Positions 30,259 to 39,912 of a DNA stretch of 64,000 nt are shown one piece after another. Made by a program: the position numbers and the translations under genes. Origin of the DNA: an uncultured archaeon. GTDB lineage: Archaea; Thermoproteota; Bathyarchaeia; TCS64. Under the pieces are notes generated by a model that worked only from the letters and a program-made list of their open reading frames with translations, was not told the origin of the DNA and ran no database searches. The stretch lies in contig CALIUM010000001.1 of NCBI GenBank assembly GCA_938048735.1, positions 45,892 to 109,891 on the forward strand. Reading direction: 5' to 3'. Every line of letters starts with the position of its first letter. Position 1 is the first letter of the stretch.

Positions 30259-30696
30259 ATGACTAAAGTTGATAGGGAAATCGTGGCGAGGATAGTCGGG
30301 GAGGCCCGAGAGGCGTTAGAGGAGGCTAGAAGCATCGCCTCGATGGGGATTGATGATTTTATGAGGAGCAGGAGGGCGAGGTTTAGCTTGAGATACTCCA
30401 TCGTCATGCTCGTCGAGTCCCTAGCCGACCTGGCCGTGGCGATCCTTGAGAAAGATTTTGATGAATCTCCTGAATCGTTTAGGGAGGCCTTCATAAAGCT
30501 GGCCGTTGTGGGAGTTATAGGCGCCAGTACCGCTCAGTCTATGGTTCGTCTTGTTAGTCTGAGAAACATAATCGTTCATAGATATTGGATTGTGGATGAC
30601 TTTAAAATATATAACTCTGCAGAAAGGGATGGAATTAAAAATATCGAGAAGTTTATTGAGGAGGTTATTAATTATGTCGAAACTAAGGATCCTTGA
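30259..30696 (+). CDS. HepT-like (DUF86) HEPN RNase toxin
   Basis: RNIIVHRYW (Rx4HxY); start chosen at MTKVDREI. Confidence 0.85.
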   Translation: MTKVDREIVARIVGEAREALEEARSIASMGIDDFMRSRRARFSLRYSIVMLVESLADLAVAILEKDFDESPESFREAFIKLAVVGVIGASTAQSMVRLVSLRNIIVHRYWIVDDFKIYNSAERDGIKNIEKFIEEVINYVETKDP

Positions 30697-31141
30697 AGAA
30701 GGGAGAAGGAAGTTAAAGTCTTTTGGGGAAGAAAAGAAGATTGAAATATTTGAATCAATTAGAGATATAATAATTCATGATGAAAAGGTGGTTATTGCTG
30801 TAATTCATGGGGGATTTACATATTCTAATAAATTCAGAGATATAGACATCTTAATATACTTAGATAATTCGACAGACGAATTGAAACACATTGATGAGTA
30901 TATTGATGAGCTCAGAGATAATATAGAGAAAAAATTAAAAATCGGGGTAGATATACAAATATTAAATTATGCGCCTCCAAAATTTATAATTAAAGCTCTT
31001 AAAAAGGGAATAATTTTATTTGAAAGAAAACCTGGAATATCTTCTATATTAAAAATCCATGCTCTAGAGGAAGAAAGGAAAATAAAAAATATAAGGAATA
31101 TGTTGGCAAATTTTTATAAAACAACTAAAAATAATATTTAA
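30674..31141 (+). CDS. MntA-like nucleotidyltransferase antitoxin (GG variant)
   Basis: IAVIHGGFTYSNKFRDIDILIYL (GG-X9-DxD); overlaps toxin gene. Confidence 0.82.
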   Translation: MSKLRILEEGRRKLKSFGEEKKIEIFESIRDIIIHDEKVVIAVIHGGFTYSNKFRDIDILIYLDNSTDELKHIDEYIDELRDNIEKKLKIGVDIQILNYAPPKFIIKALKKGIILFERKPGISSILKIHALEEERKIKNIRNMLANFYKTTKNNI

Positions 31142-31357
31142 AGGTTAATTTTAGAGATTTAAAGATTGTAAATTTCGATTTATAAATTCCCAATCTATTT
31201 AGTAAAAACATTCATCTCACTCTGGCTTCACATCCTTCTTAAATAATTTCAAACTTATTTGCAAAGCTCATCGTCTGCATATTTATATTAACTAGCAGAA
31301 AAGAGCTGAGGTAAGGCATTAATCGCAGCTTCCTTCATATAAGTAGGTGAAAGGTTA

Positions 31358-31516
31358 ATGGATTACTCCGACCGTTGTGGAAGGATGAATCCTGACGATG
31401 CAAGGTTCTGCGTAGAATGTGGCTCTCCCCTTCACCCTAAGGGCGGATCTCGGCATAAAGGGGGGTCGCCGGGGAATCCCTTAAAGGGCTCTGGCTTTCT
31501 CACTAAATTAGGGTAA
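31358..31516 (+). CDS. Small zinc-ribbon-like protein (52 aa)
   Basis: MDYSDRCGRMNPDDARFCVECGSPLHP...; resembles zinc-ribbon CxxCGxxNPxxAxFCxxCG but the first Cys is Ser; not in ORF track. Confidence 0.55.
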   Translation: MDYSDRCGRMNPDDARFCVECGSPLHPKGGSRHKGGSPGNPLKGSGFLTKLG

Positions 31517-31554
31517 AGGGGATGTTGTTGGATCTTACTTGAGGTCTTTGCTTT

Positions 31555-32787
31555 CTATTCCAGGAGGGTGACTGTCACCTCTTCCCCCTCTTCTATGACA
31601 TCGGCGTTTATCGGGATTATTATGTATCCGTCGGCGTGGGCTATGCTCGTGATGGCTCCTGACTCCTTGAAGGCCGGGTATACAAACCCGTCTCTGACCT
31701 TTACCGTGAGGAACTGCTCCCTTCCTGTGGTGGCGACCACCCTCTCAGCCATCCTACCCGTCACCCTCCTGGGCTCGTGGGTGGGTAGCCCCGCTAGTTT
31801 CCTTAGGGCTGGGACTAGGAAGATGTAGGCGTTGCTCAGGCATGAGGTTGGGTATCCTGGCATCCCGAAGACGGGCTTATCCTCCACGATGCCGAGGAGG
31901 GTGGGCTTCCCGGGCTTCACCTGGAGGCCGTGGAATAGGACCCTCCCCATTTCCTCCACGGCCTCCGCCAATAGGTCTCGGGTTCCGACGGAGCTTCCGC
32001 CCGTGAAGACTAGGAGGTCCTGGCTCAGCCCTTCCCTTAGGGCTTCCCTTATGGCCTCGGGTTCGTCTGGGACCACCGGAAACCTTTTCGGGATGCATCC
32101 ATGGGCTGAGATGAGGGCGGAGAGGGTGTAGGAGTTGGTGTCGTAGACCTGTCCCCTCCCCAGTGGGCTGCCCGGGGGCCTCACCTCGGAGCCGGTCGGG
32201 ATGACGGCGACCGTTGGCTTGGAGAAGACCTCCACCCACTCCCTTCCGAGGGCTGCGAGGGCCCCGACCTTGCCCGGGGTAAGGGTTTCACCTCTCCTCA
32301 TGACGGTCTCCCCCTTCCTTATGTCCTCCCCCTCCGGCGAGATGTTGGCTCCTGGGTGGACCGGCCTCCTGACCTCCACATACTCCCCCTCCATCCCGGT
32401 GTATTCTATCGGCACCACGGCGTCGCAGCCCCTCGGTATGGGGCTTCCCGTCGCCACCTCTAGGCACTCCTCCTGGTTTACCTCCCCCTCGAACCATTCC
32501 CCCGCGTTCTGTCTCCCTATCAGCCTCAATCTCTTGGGGTTGTATGTTGTGGCTCCATAGGTGTCCACGGCCCTGACGGCGTATCCATCCATCGCGGCCC
32601 TATTGAAGGGGGGCACATTTAGGTCGGCTGAGATATCCTCGGCTAGAACCCTCCCCGCCGCCGCCTCTATGGGGATCCTCTCAACCCTCTCTATGCGTCT
32701 TATGTTGGCCGATATTACGGCCAGGGCCTCCTCCCTCGAGGTTAGGCGTTTGAAGGGCCTCATCACCCTCACCTGTTCGCCTCCCAT
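31555..32787 (-). CDS. moeA: Molybdopterin molybdenumtransferase
   Basis: NVPPFNRAAMDGYAVRA, TGSPIPRGCDAVVPIE, PTGSEV, GTRDLL, GMPGYPTSCLSNA. Confidence 0.95.
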   Translation of the reverse strand: MGGEQVRVMRPFKRLTSREEALAVISANIRRIERVERIPIEAAAGRVLAEDISADLNVPPFNRAAMDGYAVRAVDTYGATTYNPKRLRLIGRQNAGEWFEGEVNQEECLEVATGSPIPRGCDAVVPIEYTGMEGEYVEVRRPVHPGANISPEGEDIRKGETVMRRGETLTPGKVGALAALGREWVEVFSKPTVAVIPTGSEVRPPGSPLGRGQVYDTNSYTLSALISAHGCIPKRFPVVPDEPEAIREALREGLSQDLLVFTGGSSVGTRDLLAEAVEEMGRVLFHGLQVKPGKPTLLGIVEDKPVFGMPGYPTSCLSNAYIFLVPALRKLAGLPTHEPRRVTGRMAERVVATTGREQFLTVKVRDGFVYPAFKESGAITSIAHADGYIIIPINADVIEEGEEVTVTLLE

Positions 32788-33269
32788 AGGATGTGGCCTA
32801 GGGCTGGGATTATTATCCTCTTCAGGCCTAGCTCCACGGCCTTTCTTGATCCAGGGAGGCAGACTATGAGCTTCCCCTTGGCTATGCCCGCCGCTGCCCT
32901 GCTGATGATGGCTGCCTCCCCTATCTCCTCATAGCTCAGCCTCCTGAAGAGCTCCCCGAAGCCATCGATCCGTTTCTCTAGGATCGGCTGGACTGCCTCT
33001 ATCGTGTTGTCCCTGCTGCTTATACCGGTTCCCCCGCTAGTTATGACCACCTGTATCTCATCTCTGCCTAGAAGTTTCGATATGGCCTCCCTGATCTCCC
33101 CTACCTCGTTTCTCAGGATCATATAGGTTTCCACCCTGTGGCCGGCCTCCTCAAGGATCCTGATCGCCTCCCTACCGGTCTCATCCGTCTCAGGCCTCCT
33201 GGTGTCGCTAGTCACTATGACGGCGCAGGTGGCCTCGACCCTCTGGTCCCTCCTATGCTCCTCCAACAT
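32769..33269 (-). CDS. moaB: MoaB/MogA-type molybdopterin adenylyltransferase
   Basis: VIVTSDTRRPETDETG, VITSGGTGISSRDNTIEAV, LPGSRKAVELGL; start reassigned to ATG at 33269. Confidence 0.92.
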   Translation of the reverse strand: MLEEHRRDQRVEATCAVIVTSDTRRPETDETGREAIRILEEAGHRVETYMILRNEVGEIREAISKLLGRDEIQVVITSGGTGISSRDNTIEAVQPILEKRIDGFGELFRRLSYEEIGEAAIISRAAAGIAKGKLIVCLPGSRKAVELGLKRIIIPALGHILWEANR

Positions 33270-33271
33270 CC

Positions 33272-33703
33272 TTATCCCTTCCTCTTCTCCACAACCCTGA
33301 TCTCCTTGATCCTCGTCGCCGGGTACTGTCCCGCCTCGTCCTTCTCCAGGTACTTGACCATGTCCCAGATGGTCAGGAGGGCTACTGCGACCCCTGTTAG
33401 GGCCTCCATCTCTACCCCTGTCTTGTAGTCGGCCCTCACGGCGCACCTGGCCTCCACGAAGCCCTCCTCCACCTCGAATTTTATCTCGACGGAGGATAAC
33501 GGTATCGGGTGGCATAGGGGTATGAGCTCGGGGGTTCTCTTCGCGGCCATTATCCCGGCCACCTCTGCAGCGGCGAGGGGATCCCCCTTCTCCACCCTCC
33601 CCCTCCTTATCGCCTCTATGGTCGGCTCCTTCAGCTCTATTCTCCCCACGGCCTCCGCCACCCTCCGAACCTCTTCCTTGGCCGAGATGTCGACCATCCT
33701 CAT
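33272..33703 (-). CDS. moaC: Cyclic pyranopterin monophosphate synthase
   Basis: MVDISAKEEVRRVAEAVGRI, LIPLCHPIPLSSVEI, GVEMEALTGV; start inferred at MRMVDIS. Confidence 0.93.
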   Translation of the reverse strand: MRMVDISAKEEVRRVAEAVGRIELKEPTIEAIRRGRVEKGDPLAAAEVAGIMAAKRTPELIPLCHPIPLSSVEIKFEVEEGFVEARCAVRADYKTGVEMEALTGVAVALLTIWDMVKYLEKDEAGQYPATRIKEIRVVEKRKG

Positions 33704-33708
33704 CGGGT

Positions 33709-34137
33709 TTATCCCGGTTCCCAGGTCTCCTCTACCCAGAAATCCCCCTCCGGTGTTACCTCCTTCTTCCATATGGGAACCCTCCTCTTGATATTCTCTA
33801 TGATGTACCTGCAGGCCTCGAAGGCCTCAGCCCTGTGGGCCGCCCCTACGGCTATCATCATGATCCTCTCCATCGCCTTAAGGCTCCCATACCTGTGGAT
33901 TATAAGAACCTCATCCACCCCAAATCTCTCCAGCGCCTCCCTCTTAATGGCCTCCAGCTGCCTCACCGCCATCTCCTCATAGACCTCTATCTCCACCCTA
34001 TCAACTGCCCTACCCCTAGATTCGCTCCTAACAACCCCTAAGAAGATGACCACGGCCCCCATCCCACCCTTGAGCAGCCTGCCCAAGGCCTCGTCTATAG
34101 AGAAGTCCTCCCTCTTCAACTCTATCATGTCAACCAC
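33709..34137 (-). CDS. moaE: Molybdopterin synthase catalytic subunit
   Basis: GAVVIFLGVVRSESRGRAVDRVEIEVYEEMA, HRYG, AHRAEAFEACRYIIENIKRRVPIWKKE. Confidence 0.94.
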   Translation of the reverse strand: MVDMIELKREDFSIDEALGRLLKGGMGAVVIFLGVVRSESRGRAVDRVEIEVYEEMAVRQLEAIKREALERFGVDEVLIIHRYGSLKAMERIMMIAVGAAHRAEAFEACRYIIENIKRRVPIWKKEVTPEGDFWVEETWEPG

Positions 34138-34372
34138 CGCTCACAGGTGGAAAGATGGCGACTAGGTCGCCGTCCTTCAGGGCTTTATTCATCTCCACGT
34201 ACTCCCCGTTCACCGCTATGAGGAATCTTCTCAATCCTTTCAGGGGTTTGTGAATCTCTATGAGCTTACTCAACAGATCCTCCACCATTATTTCCTTCTC
34301 CAGTTTAAGCTCCTCCGATGGGGCTCCGATGAGCTCTCTGATCGAGGCGTAGTATTGGATCCTTATCCTCAA
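34130..34372 (-). CDS. moaD: Molybdopterin synthase sulfur carrier subunit
   Basis: ~80 aa ubiquitin-like ending DGDLVAIFPPVSGG. Confidence 0.93.
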   Translation of the reverse strand: MRIRIQYYASIRELIGAPSEELKLEKEIMVEDLLSKLIEIHKPLKGLRRFLIAVNGEYVEMNKALKDGDLVAIFPPVSGG

Positions 34373-34379
34373 TTCTCAA

Positions 34380-35303
34380 TTAATCCCTCCAGTAGGGCTC
34401 CCTCTTGGCCACGGCCTCCCTGAAGGCCTCTATGAGCTCCTCCTCGGTGGCTCCGGCCCTCATGAGGGAGAGAAGGTCGACGAGGTTGTCGTTCCTCATG
34501 AGGCACGGCTTCAGCCTCCCATCTGAGGTCACCCTCATCCTTGTGCAGTACCTGCAGAACTCTGTGTTGTGCATGGGCCTCACCACCTCTACCACCCCTC
34601 CACCCCTCAGGTGGTACTGCCTCCTCCTGTGGAGCTGGCGCTCAACAACCTTCTCCGATGTTCTCCTCAGCATCTCCTCTAGAGGTTTAAGGTCGTGGTG
34701 GAACCTGTCCCAGTGGGCTGCCCCCTCCTGTATTGGCTGGAACTCTATTAGTTGGAGTATGGCGCCCTTACTCTTGGAGTACTCTATCATCTCCGGTATC
34801 TCGTCCGCGTTGACCCCCTCCATGACGACCATGTTCAGCTTGACCGGGCGTAGGCCAGCCTCAACTGAGGCCTCAACCCCCATCTCCACCTCCTCCAGGG
34901 CATCGCATCCGGTTATCCATTGGAAGGTGCTCCTCCTGAGGGAGTGGAGGCTTATGTTGACCCTGGTGAGCCCCCTCCCCCTAAGCTCTGAGGCCTTATC
35001 CGCCAGGAGGGAGCCGTTGGTGGTCATGGAGACCTCCTCACCGATTCTGGATAGTCTCTTTACCAGCTCTAGGATGTCATCCCTCATCAGGGGCTCCCCG
35101 CCGGTCAACTTGAACCTCCTTATCCCAAGTCTGGATGCCATGGCTGCGATCCTCTCCACCTCCTCTAGGGTTGTCTCCCCACCCGCGTTCTCCTCCCCCT
35201 CCCTGTGGCAGAAGAAGCAGTTGAAGTTGCACCTCTGGGTGAGGGAGATCCGTAAGTTGTTGACGGGGCGCCCCCACCCATCCCTAATCACCATCTCATC
35301 CAA
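34380..35303 (-). CDS. moaA: GTP 3',8-cyclase
   Basis: LRISLTQRCNFNCFFCHREGE, KLTGGEPLMRDDI, C-terminal CRYCTRMRVTSDGRLKPC. Confidence 0.95.
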   Translation of the reverse strand: MDEMVIRDGWGRPVNNLRISLTQRCNFNCFFCHREGEENAGGETTLEEVERIAAMASRLGIRRFKLTGGEPLMRDDILELVKRLSRIGEEVSMTTNGSLLADKASELRGRGLTRVNISLHSLRRSTFQWITGCDALEEVEMGVEASVEAGLRPVKLNMVVMEGVNADEIPEMIEYSKSKGAILQLIEFQPIQEGAAHWDRFHHDLKPLEEMLRRTSEKVVERQLHRRRQYHLRGGGVVEVVRPMHNTEFCRYCTRMRVTSDGRLKPCLMRNDNLVDLLSLMRAGATEEELIEAFREAVAKREPYWRD

Positions 35304-35525
35304 AGATCCTGCTCACCACTTCAGGATCCTCGAAGCATCCCAGAGCCTCGAGGCCTTAAGGAAGATTTATGATATGCATACATAAACATATCGCTCAGAT
35401 GGCCTAAAGACGAAGAATCAGAGAGATCCAATTTTTAATTAAAATTTGGAACACGTGTTTGAGCTCCTCTTGCCTCCCCTAACCTATTATATCGGCTCCT
35501 CCCTATCTTTGGTGGGGTTTTATCC

Positions 35526-36515
35526 TTGAGGTTTAAGCCCTTGGTCTTGGTATCTCCCGGGGTGGAGGCTGATAACCCTGGTCTCTTCGAGGAGATGCTG
35601 GGAGGCATGGCCGATGTCTCCTTCGGAACCTTTAGAAGGGGTGGGGTGGTCCCCGCTGAGGTGGGGGAGGCTGAGGCTATGGTGCTGGGCCTTGAGCCGG
35701 TGGATGATTGGATCCTAGACCGGGCTCCGAGGCTTAGGATCGTTGCGAGATATGGTGTTGGCTATGACACGGTGGATGTCGAGGCCTGCACCAGGAGGGG
35801 GATCTACGTGACCCACACGCCCGGGGTCTTATCCTCCGCGGTCGCCGAGCTCACCATGGGCCTCATGCTCTGCCTGTCGAGGAGGTTGATAAGGGCGGAT
35901 AGGTATGTGAGGGAGGACTGGTGGAGGCCCGATAGGGGGCGGCTTCAGATGGGGATGGACCTCAACGGGAAGGTCTTGGGGATAGTAGGCCTCGGCCGTA
36001 TAGGGGTTGAGGTGGCTGCTAGGGCTAGGGCCTTCAACATGAAGGTCCTATACCATGATGTGGAGCCTAAAAGAGAGGCTGAGAGGTCTCTAGGGGTAGA
36101 ATATACGGATCTTGATACCCTCCTTAGGTCCTCCGACTTCATATCTCTGCATGTCCCATTGACGCCTAGGACGAGGGGCCTCATAGGGGAGAGGGAGTTG
36201 AAGATGATGAAGCCCACAGCTTATATAATAAACACATCGAGGGGATCAGTATTAGACGAGGGTGCTCTATGTAAAGCTCTGAAAATGGGATGGATAGCCG
36301 GAGCTGGATTAGATGTGTTTGAAAAAGAGCCTCTTCAAAGGGATAGCGAGCTTATAAATATGGATAATGTGGTCCTCACACCTCACATAGGATCATATAC
36401 TTCTGAGACTAGAAGAGCCATGGCACTGATGTGTGTAGAAAATGTGAGAGCAGTTCTTGAAGGAAAAAGGCCTCCAAACCTTGTGCCAGAGCAAAAAGAT
36501 ATAATAATATCATGA
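35526..36515 (+). CDS. D-isomer-specific 2-hydroxyacid dehydrogenase (SerA-like)
   Basis: GKVLGIVGLGRIGVEVAARARAFNMKVLYHDV, NTSRGSVLDEGAL, LTPHIGSYT; TTG start. Confidence 0.92.
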   Translation: MRFKPLVLVSPGVEADNPGLFEEMLGGMADVSFGTFRRGGVVPAEVGEAEAMVLGLEPVDDWILDRAPRLRIVARYGVGYDTVDVEACTRRGIYVTHTPGVLSSAVAELTMGLMLCLSRRLIRADRYVREDWWRPDRGRLQMGMDLNGKVLGIVGLGRIGVEVAARARAFNMKVLYHDVEPKREAERSLGVEYTDLDTLLRSSDFISLHVPLTPRTRGLIGERELKMMKPTAYIINTSRGSVLDEGALCKALKMGWIAGAGLDVFEKEPLQRDSELINMDNVVLTPHIGSYTSETRRAMALMCVENVRAVLEGKRPPNLVPEQKDIIIS

Positions 36516-36612
36516 ATCCTCGGATCATATGATATTTAAAGTTTTAAGATTGTTTTTATCGTCGTGATCGAGGCTGATAAGGTTTAAATCTAGATCATCG
36601 ACGTCTATCGGG

Positions 36613-37785
36613 ATGTCTTCCAGGGGCTTCAGGGCGCTATACATACTGCTTTGTCTCGTGGGCCTCCTCACCATGGTGGCCTCCAGCCTTGTAAACCCGC
36701 TGCTCTCTATCTTCTCTAAGAGCCTCGGCGCCTCAGGGCTCTATATAGGCCTCGCCGTTGCGGGCTACTGGATGAGCAGGGTCTTCTTGGAGATCCCGAG
36801 CGGCTTCATACTCATGAGGCTTGGGTACTATAGGCTTATGGTCTTGGGCCTCCTCCTCATAGCCCTCGGAAACCTCCTCTGCTCCCTCGTGTCCACTCCC
36901 ACCCAGCTCATCCTAGCCCGCATCCTATCCGGCATCGGCCCCCCCTTCTTCTTTGGGGTGACCATGACCTTCGTCATCAACCTATCAGGAGCAGAGCATA
37001 GGGGAGGTGCCATGGGCTTCTTTCAGGGCATCGAGTTCCTCGGAAGCATCGTGGGCTCCATGATGAGCGGATACATCATCTCCAACCTAGGCTTCAGGAT
37101 GAGCTTCCAACTATCCTCCCTCATCGTTTTTCTGGCCCTGCTCATGCTCATGCCCATGTCGGGCATGAGGAAAGCCGGATCAGGATCCTCCTCAGCCCCT
37201 CCCCTCTCATTATCCTCGATGAGGGAGGTTCTCAGCAGCGGGAACCTCCTCATAGCCTGCTGCGCCATCTTCTCTGAGTTCATATTGACCCAAGGGGTTC
37301 TCTTCACAGTCTTCCCGATCCATGCTAATGAGGGTATAGGGATCTCCCTTACCGAGATAGGCCTCCTCATGGGGATGAGGTCCATAGGCCATGTTGTCTC
37401 GGTCCCCCTCATGGGATGGGCCTCAGATAAGATAGGTCGAAGGCCCATCCTCCTCTTCGGCCTGGCGGCCTCGGCCATCCTCACAATATCCCTGAGCGCG
37501 GCCTCGTCATTCCTCCCCCTCGCCGTCCTCATGTTCGCCTTGGGGATGACCACCGGAGCCATCTGGATCGTCAGCCCGGTCATAGCCGGCGAGTCCGTCC
37601 CTGAACCCCTAAGGGGCGTGGCCATAGGCACATACAGAACCTCCTTCGACCTTGGCTCGGTCCTAGGCCCGATAATAATGTCTTCGATCATGAGGGAGTA
37701 TGGGATATCCACCTGCTTCTATCTCTCATCCGCCCTGCTTCTAGCGAACCTGGCACCAGCCCTAAAGATCAAAGAGCATAGATGA
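36613..37785 (+). CDS. MFS transporter
   Basis: ~12 TM helices; GWASDKIGRRP. Confidence 0.88.
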   Translation: MSSRGFRALYILLCLVGLLTMVASSLVNPLLSIFSKSLGASGLYIGLAVAGYWMSRVFLEIPSGFILMRLGYYRLMVLGLLLIALGNLLCSLVSTPTQLILARILSGIGPPFFFGVTMTFVINLSGAEHRGGAMGFFQGIEFLGSIVGSMMSGYIISNLGFRMSFQLSSLIVFLALLMLMPMSGMRKAGSGSSSAPPLSLSSMREVLSSGNLLIACCAIFSEFILTQGVLFTVFPIHANEGIGISLTEIGLLMGMRSIGHVVSVPLMGWASDKIGRRPILLFGLAASAILTISLSAASSFLPLAVLMFALGMTTGAIWIVSPVIAGESVPEPLRGVAIGTYRTSFDLGSVLGPIIMSSIMREYGISTCFYLSSALLLANLAPALKIKEHR

Positions 37786-37945
37786 AGGCTTCATTTAGAT
37801 TCTTTCAGAATGGGCAAAATTTTAGGATTTCATGATCTGCCCTCTTGACCTATATATGATTTTGACAACCGTTTTCAACTTTCTATGGCTTGGGCCTCCT
37901 GCAAAGCCTTTTCTATGGATGGAGATATCTCCAGCTCGTCGGTGT

Positions 37946-38710
37946 ATGTCTGGGAAGGTTCTACTCTGGGATATGACCCGTGAGGAGGCTGAGGAGGCCT
38001 TCAAGGAGGCGGACTTCATAGTCCTGCCGACGGGTAGCATGGAGCAGCACTCCAGCCATCTCCCCCTCTCCACTGATAGCATAAGGGCTGAGGAGTTGAC
38101 CGAGTATCTGGCCCTCCACTCCGATGGCCTCAGGATGGTCGTGCTCCCGACCCTCGTCTACGGCCAATCCCTCCACCACATCCACTTCCCAGGGACCATA
38201 ACCCTAAGGGAGGAGACCTATATCCAAGTTCTCAGGGATATCGCCTGGAGCGTGAAGCAGCATGGCGGGAGGAGGCTCCTCATAGTCAACTATCATGGAG
38301 GGAACATGGCCCCCATCGAGCTGGCCAGGATGATGATAGAGAGGGAGATAGGCCTTAAGGTCTACTTCGTAGGCTGGAGCAGCTTCGCCGCCGACCTGGT
38401 TAGGGAGTGGTTCCCAGGCGTCCCCTACGGCCACGCCTGCTACTATGAGACCAGCATGATCCTCCACTTCAGGCCCGACCTGGTGGACAGGGAGAAGATG
38501 CGAAGGCAGAGGCAGAGGCAGAGGCATGAACTCCAAGCCCCAACCCACCCATTGACCAGGCCCCCATCGGCAGCGTACTTCGAGGACGAGTACCCTGATG
38601 GAGGGATAGGGGATCCAACCCTCGCCAGGGCAGAGCTGGCTGAGAGGCTCATACCAATAGTCACGGAGCGGATCATTAAAGCCCTGAAAGAGGATATGAA
38701 ACTGGAGTAA
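37946..38710 (+). CDS. Creatininase-family amidohydrolase
   Basis: FIVLPTGSMEQHSSHLPLSTDS, LIVNYHGGNMAPIELA, HACYYETSMIL; start reassigned to ATG 37946. Confidence 0.9.
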   Translation: MSGKVLLWDMTREEAEEAFKEADFIVLPTGSMEQHSSHLPLSTDSIRAEELTEYLALHSDGLRMVVLPTLVYGQSLHHIHFPGTITLREETYIQVLRDIAWSVKQHGGRRLLIVNYHGGNMAPIELARMMIEREIGLKVYFVGWSSFAADLVREWFPGVPYGHACYYETSMILHFRPDLVDREKMRRQRQRQRHELQAPTHPLTRPPSAAYFEDEYPDGGIGDPTLARAELAERLIPIVTERIIKALKEDMKLE

Positions 38711-38766
38711 AGGCCTAGGTGATGAGGAGAGGGGTGGGTAAGGCCCTTATCTTGCGGGCTGCCTCT

Positions 38767-39912
38767 TCAACCGGCCAGCTCTATCACCCCCTTCGAGTAC
38801 CTCCTGACCTTCTCTGGGTCGAGCTCGACTCCCAGGCCCGGCCCTTCAGGGACCTCTGCGTGCCCCTCCACGAACCTCATAGGCCTGGTGACAACGTCAT
38901 CCGCCAGCCATTCAGGATAGCCCGAGAGCTCGCAGCGGTGGGTTATCACCCCGCTGTAGGCTGAGATTATATGGGCTGCGGCTGCCAGGGAGACCCCCAG
39001 CTCGACATCGTCGTGCATGAGGCATGGGAGGTTGAGCACCCTCGCAGCCTCCAGAAGCCTCCTCGCGCTCGTCACACCTCCCCCGGGCCTATAGGTCTTG
39101 AGGCCCAGAACCCCTATCGCTCCCATGTCTAGGAGGGCCTTAACATCCGAGATGAGGTAGATCGATTCGTGGGGCATTATCGGCGTGTCAACCCTCTTAG
39201 CGACCTCGGCTAGGGCCTTGAAGTCCCACCATGGGGTTGGCTGCTCGACTAGTTCGACGTCGAACCTCTCCAAGGCCCTTATAACCCTGATCGCACCGTT
39301 CCTAGAGTAGGCCTGGTTGCAGTCCACCCTTATGTCGACCTCCCCACCAAAGGACTCCCTCAGGGCCTTTACACACTCCACATCCCTTCCAGGCCCTATC
39401 TTCAGCCTCAGCCCCTTATACCCCTCTGAGATGTACCTCTCAGCATCCCTCACAACATCCTCCGGGGCTCCGAGCCCCACGAGCCCAACCAGCGGAATCC
39501 TGGCCGCCCTCCCCCCGCCCAGAAGCCTGTATAGGGGGAGCCCCAAGCTCTTCCCTATGATGTCCCAGAGGGCAATATCTATCGCTGCCTTGGCCATGGG
39601 ATATGTGGGAGCATAATGATCCATCCTGCGCCAGGCCTCCATGAGGTCGAAGGGGTCTAGGCCTAGGATGTTCGGGACTATCCAGCTCCTCAGGACCTCC
39701 ACTATGACGGGCTGCGACTCAGGGGATAGGGGAGGGAGCGGAGGGCACTCCCCCAGGCCTGTTACCCCCTCATCGGTGTGGACCCTCGTCAAAACGAACT
39801 CCACGGGCCTCCCCTCCCCAAGCCTCCCATAATGGGATAGTGAGAGAATCCTGCTCCTAGGCACATCAACCGGGATTATCTCAACCTTGGTTATCCTCAA
39901 ACAGCACCCCAA
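38767..39912 (-). CDS. Enolase-superfamily enzyme (mandelate racemase/muconate lactonizing/dipeptide epimerase-like)
   Basis: AKAAIDIALWDIIGKSLGLPLYRLLGG, LRLKIGPGRDVE, IRVDCNQAYS. Confidence 0.93.
   Translation of the reverse strand: MGCCLRITKVEIIPVDVPRSRILSLSHYGRLGEGRPVEFVLTRVHTDEGVTGLGECPPLPPLSPESQPVIVEVLRSWIVPNILGLDPFDLMEAWRRMDHYAPTYPMAKAAIDIALWDIIGKSLGLPLYRLLGGGRAARIPLVGLVGLGAPEDVVRDAERYISEGYKGLRLKIGPGRDVECVKALRESFGGEVDIRVDCNQAYSRNGAIRVIRALERFDVELVEQPTPWWDFKALAEVAKRVDTPIMPHESIYLISDVKALLDMGAIGVLGLKTYRPGGGVTSARRLLEAARVLNLPCLMHDDVELGVSLAAAAHIISAYSGVITHRCELSGYPEWLADDVVTRPMRFVEGHAEVPEGPGLGVELDPEKVRRYSKGVIELAG

Noticed and set aside
33270-33515. N-terminal extension of the MoaB ORF (248 aa) into moaC
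   Set aside because: Reads moaC DNA in an alternate frame; MoaB homology begins after ATG at 33269.
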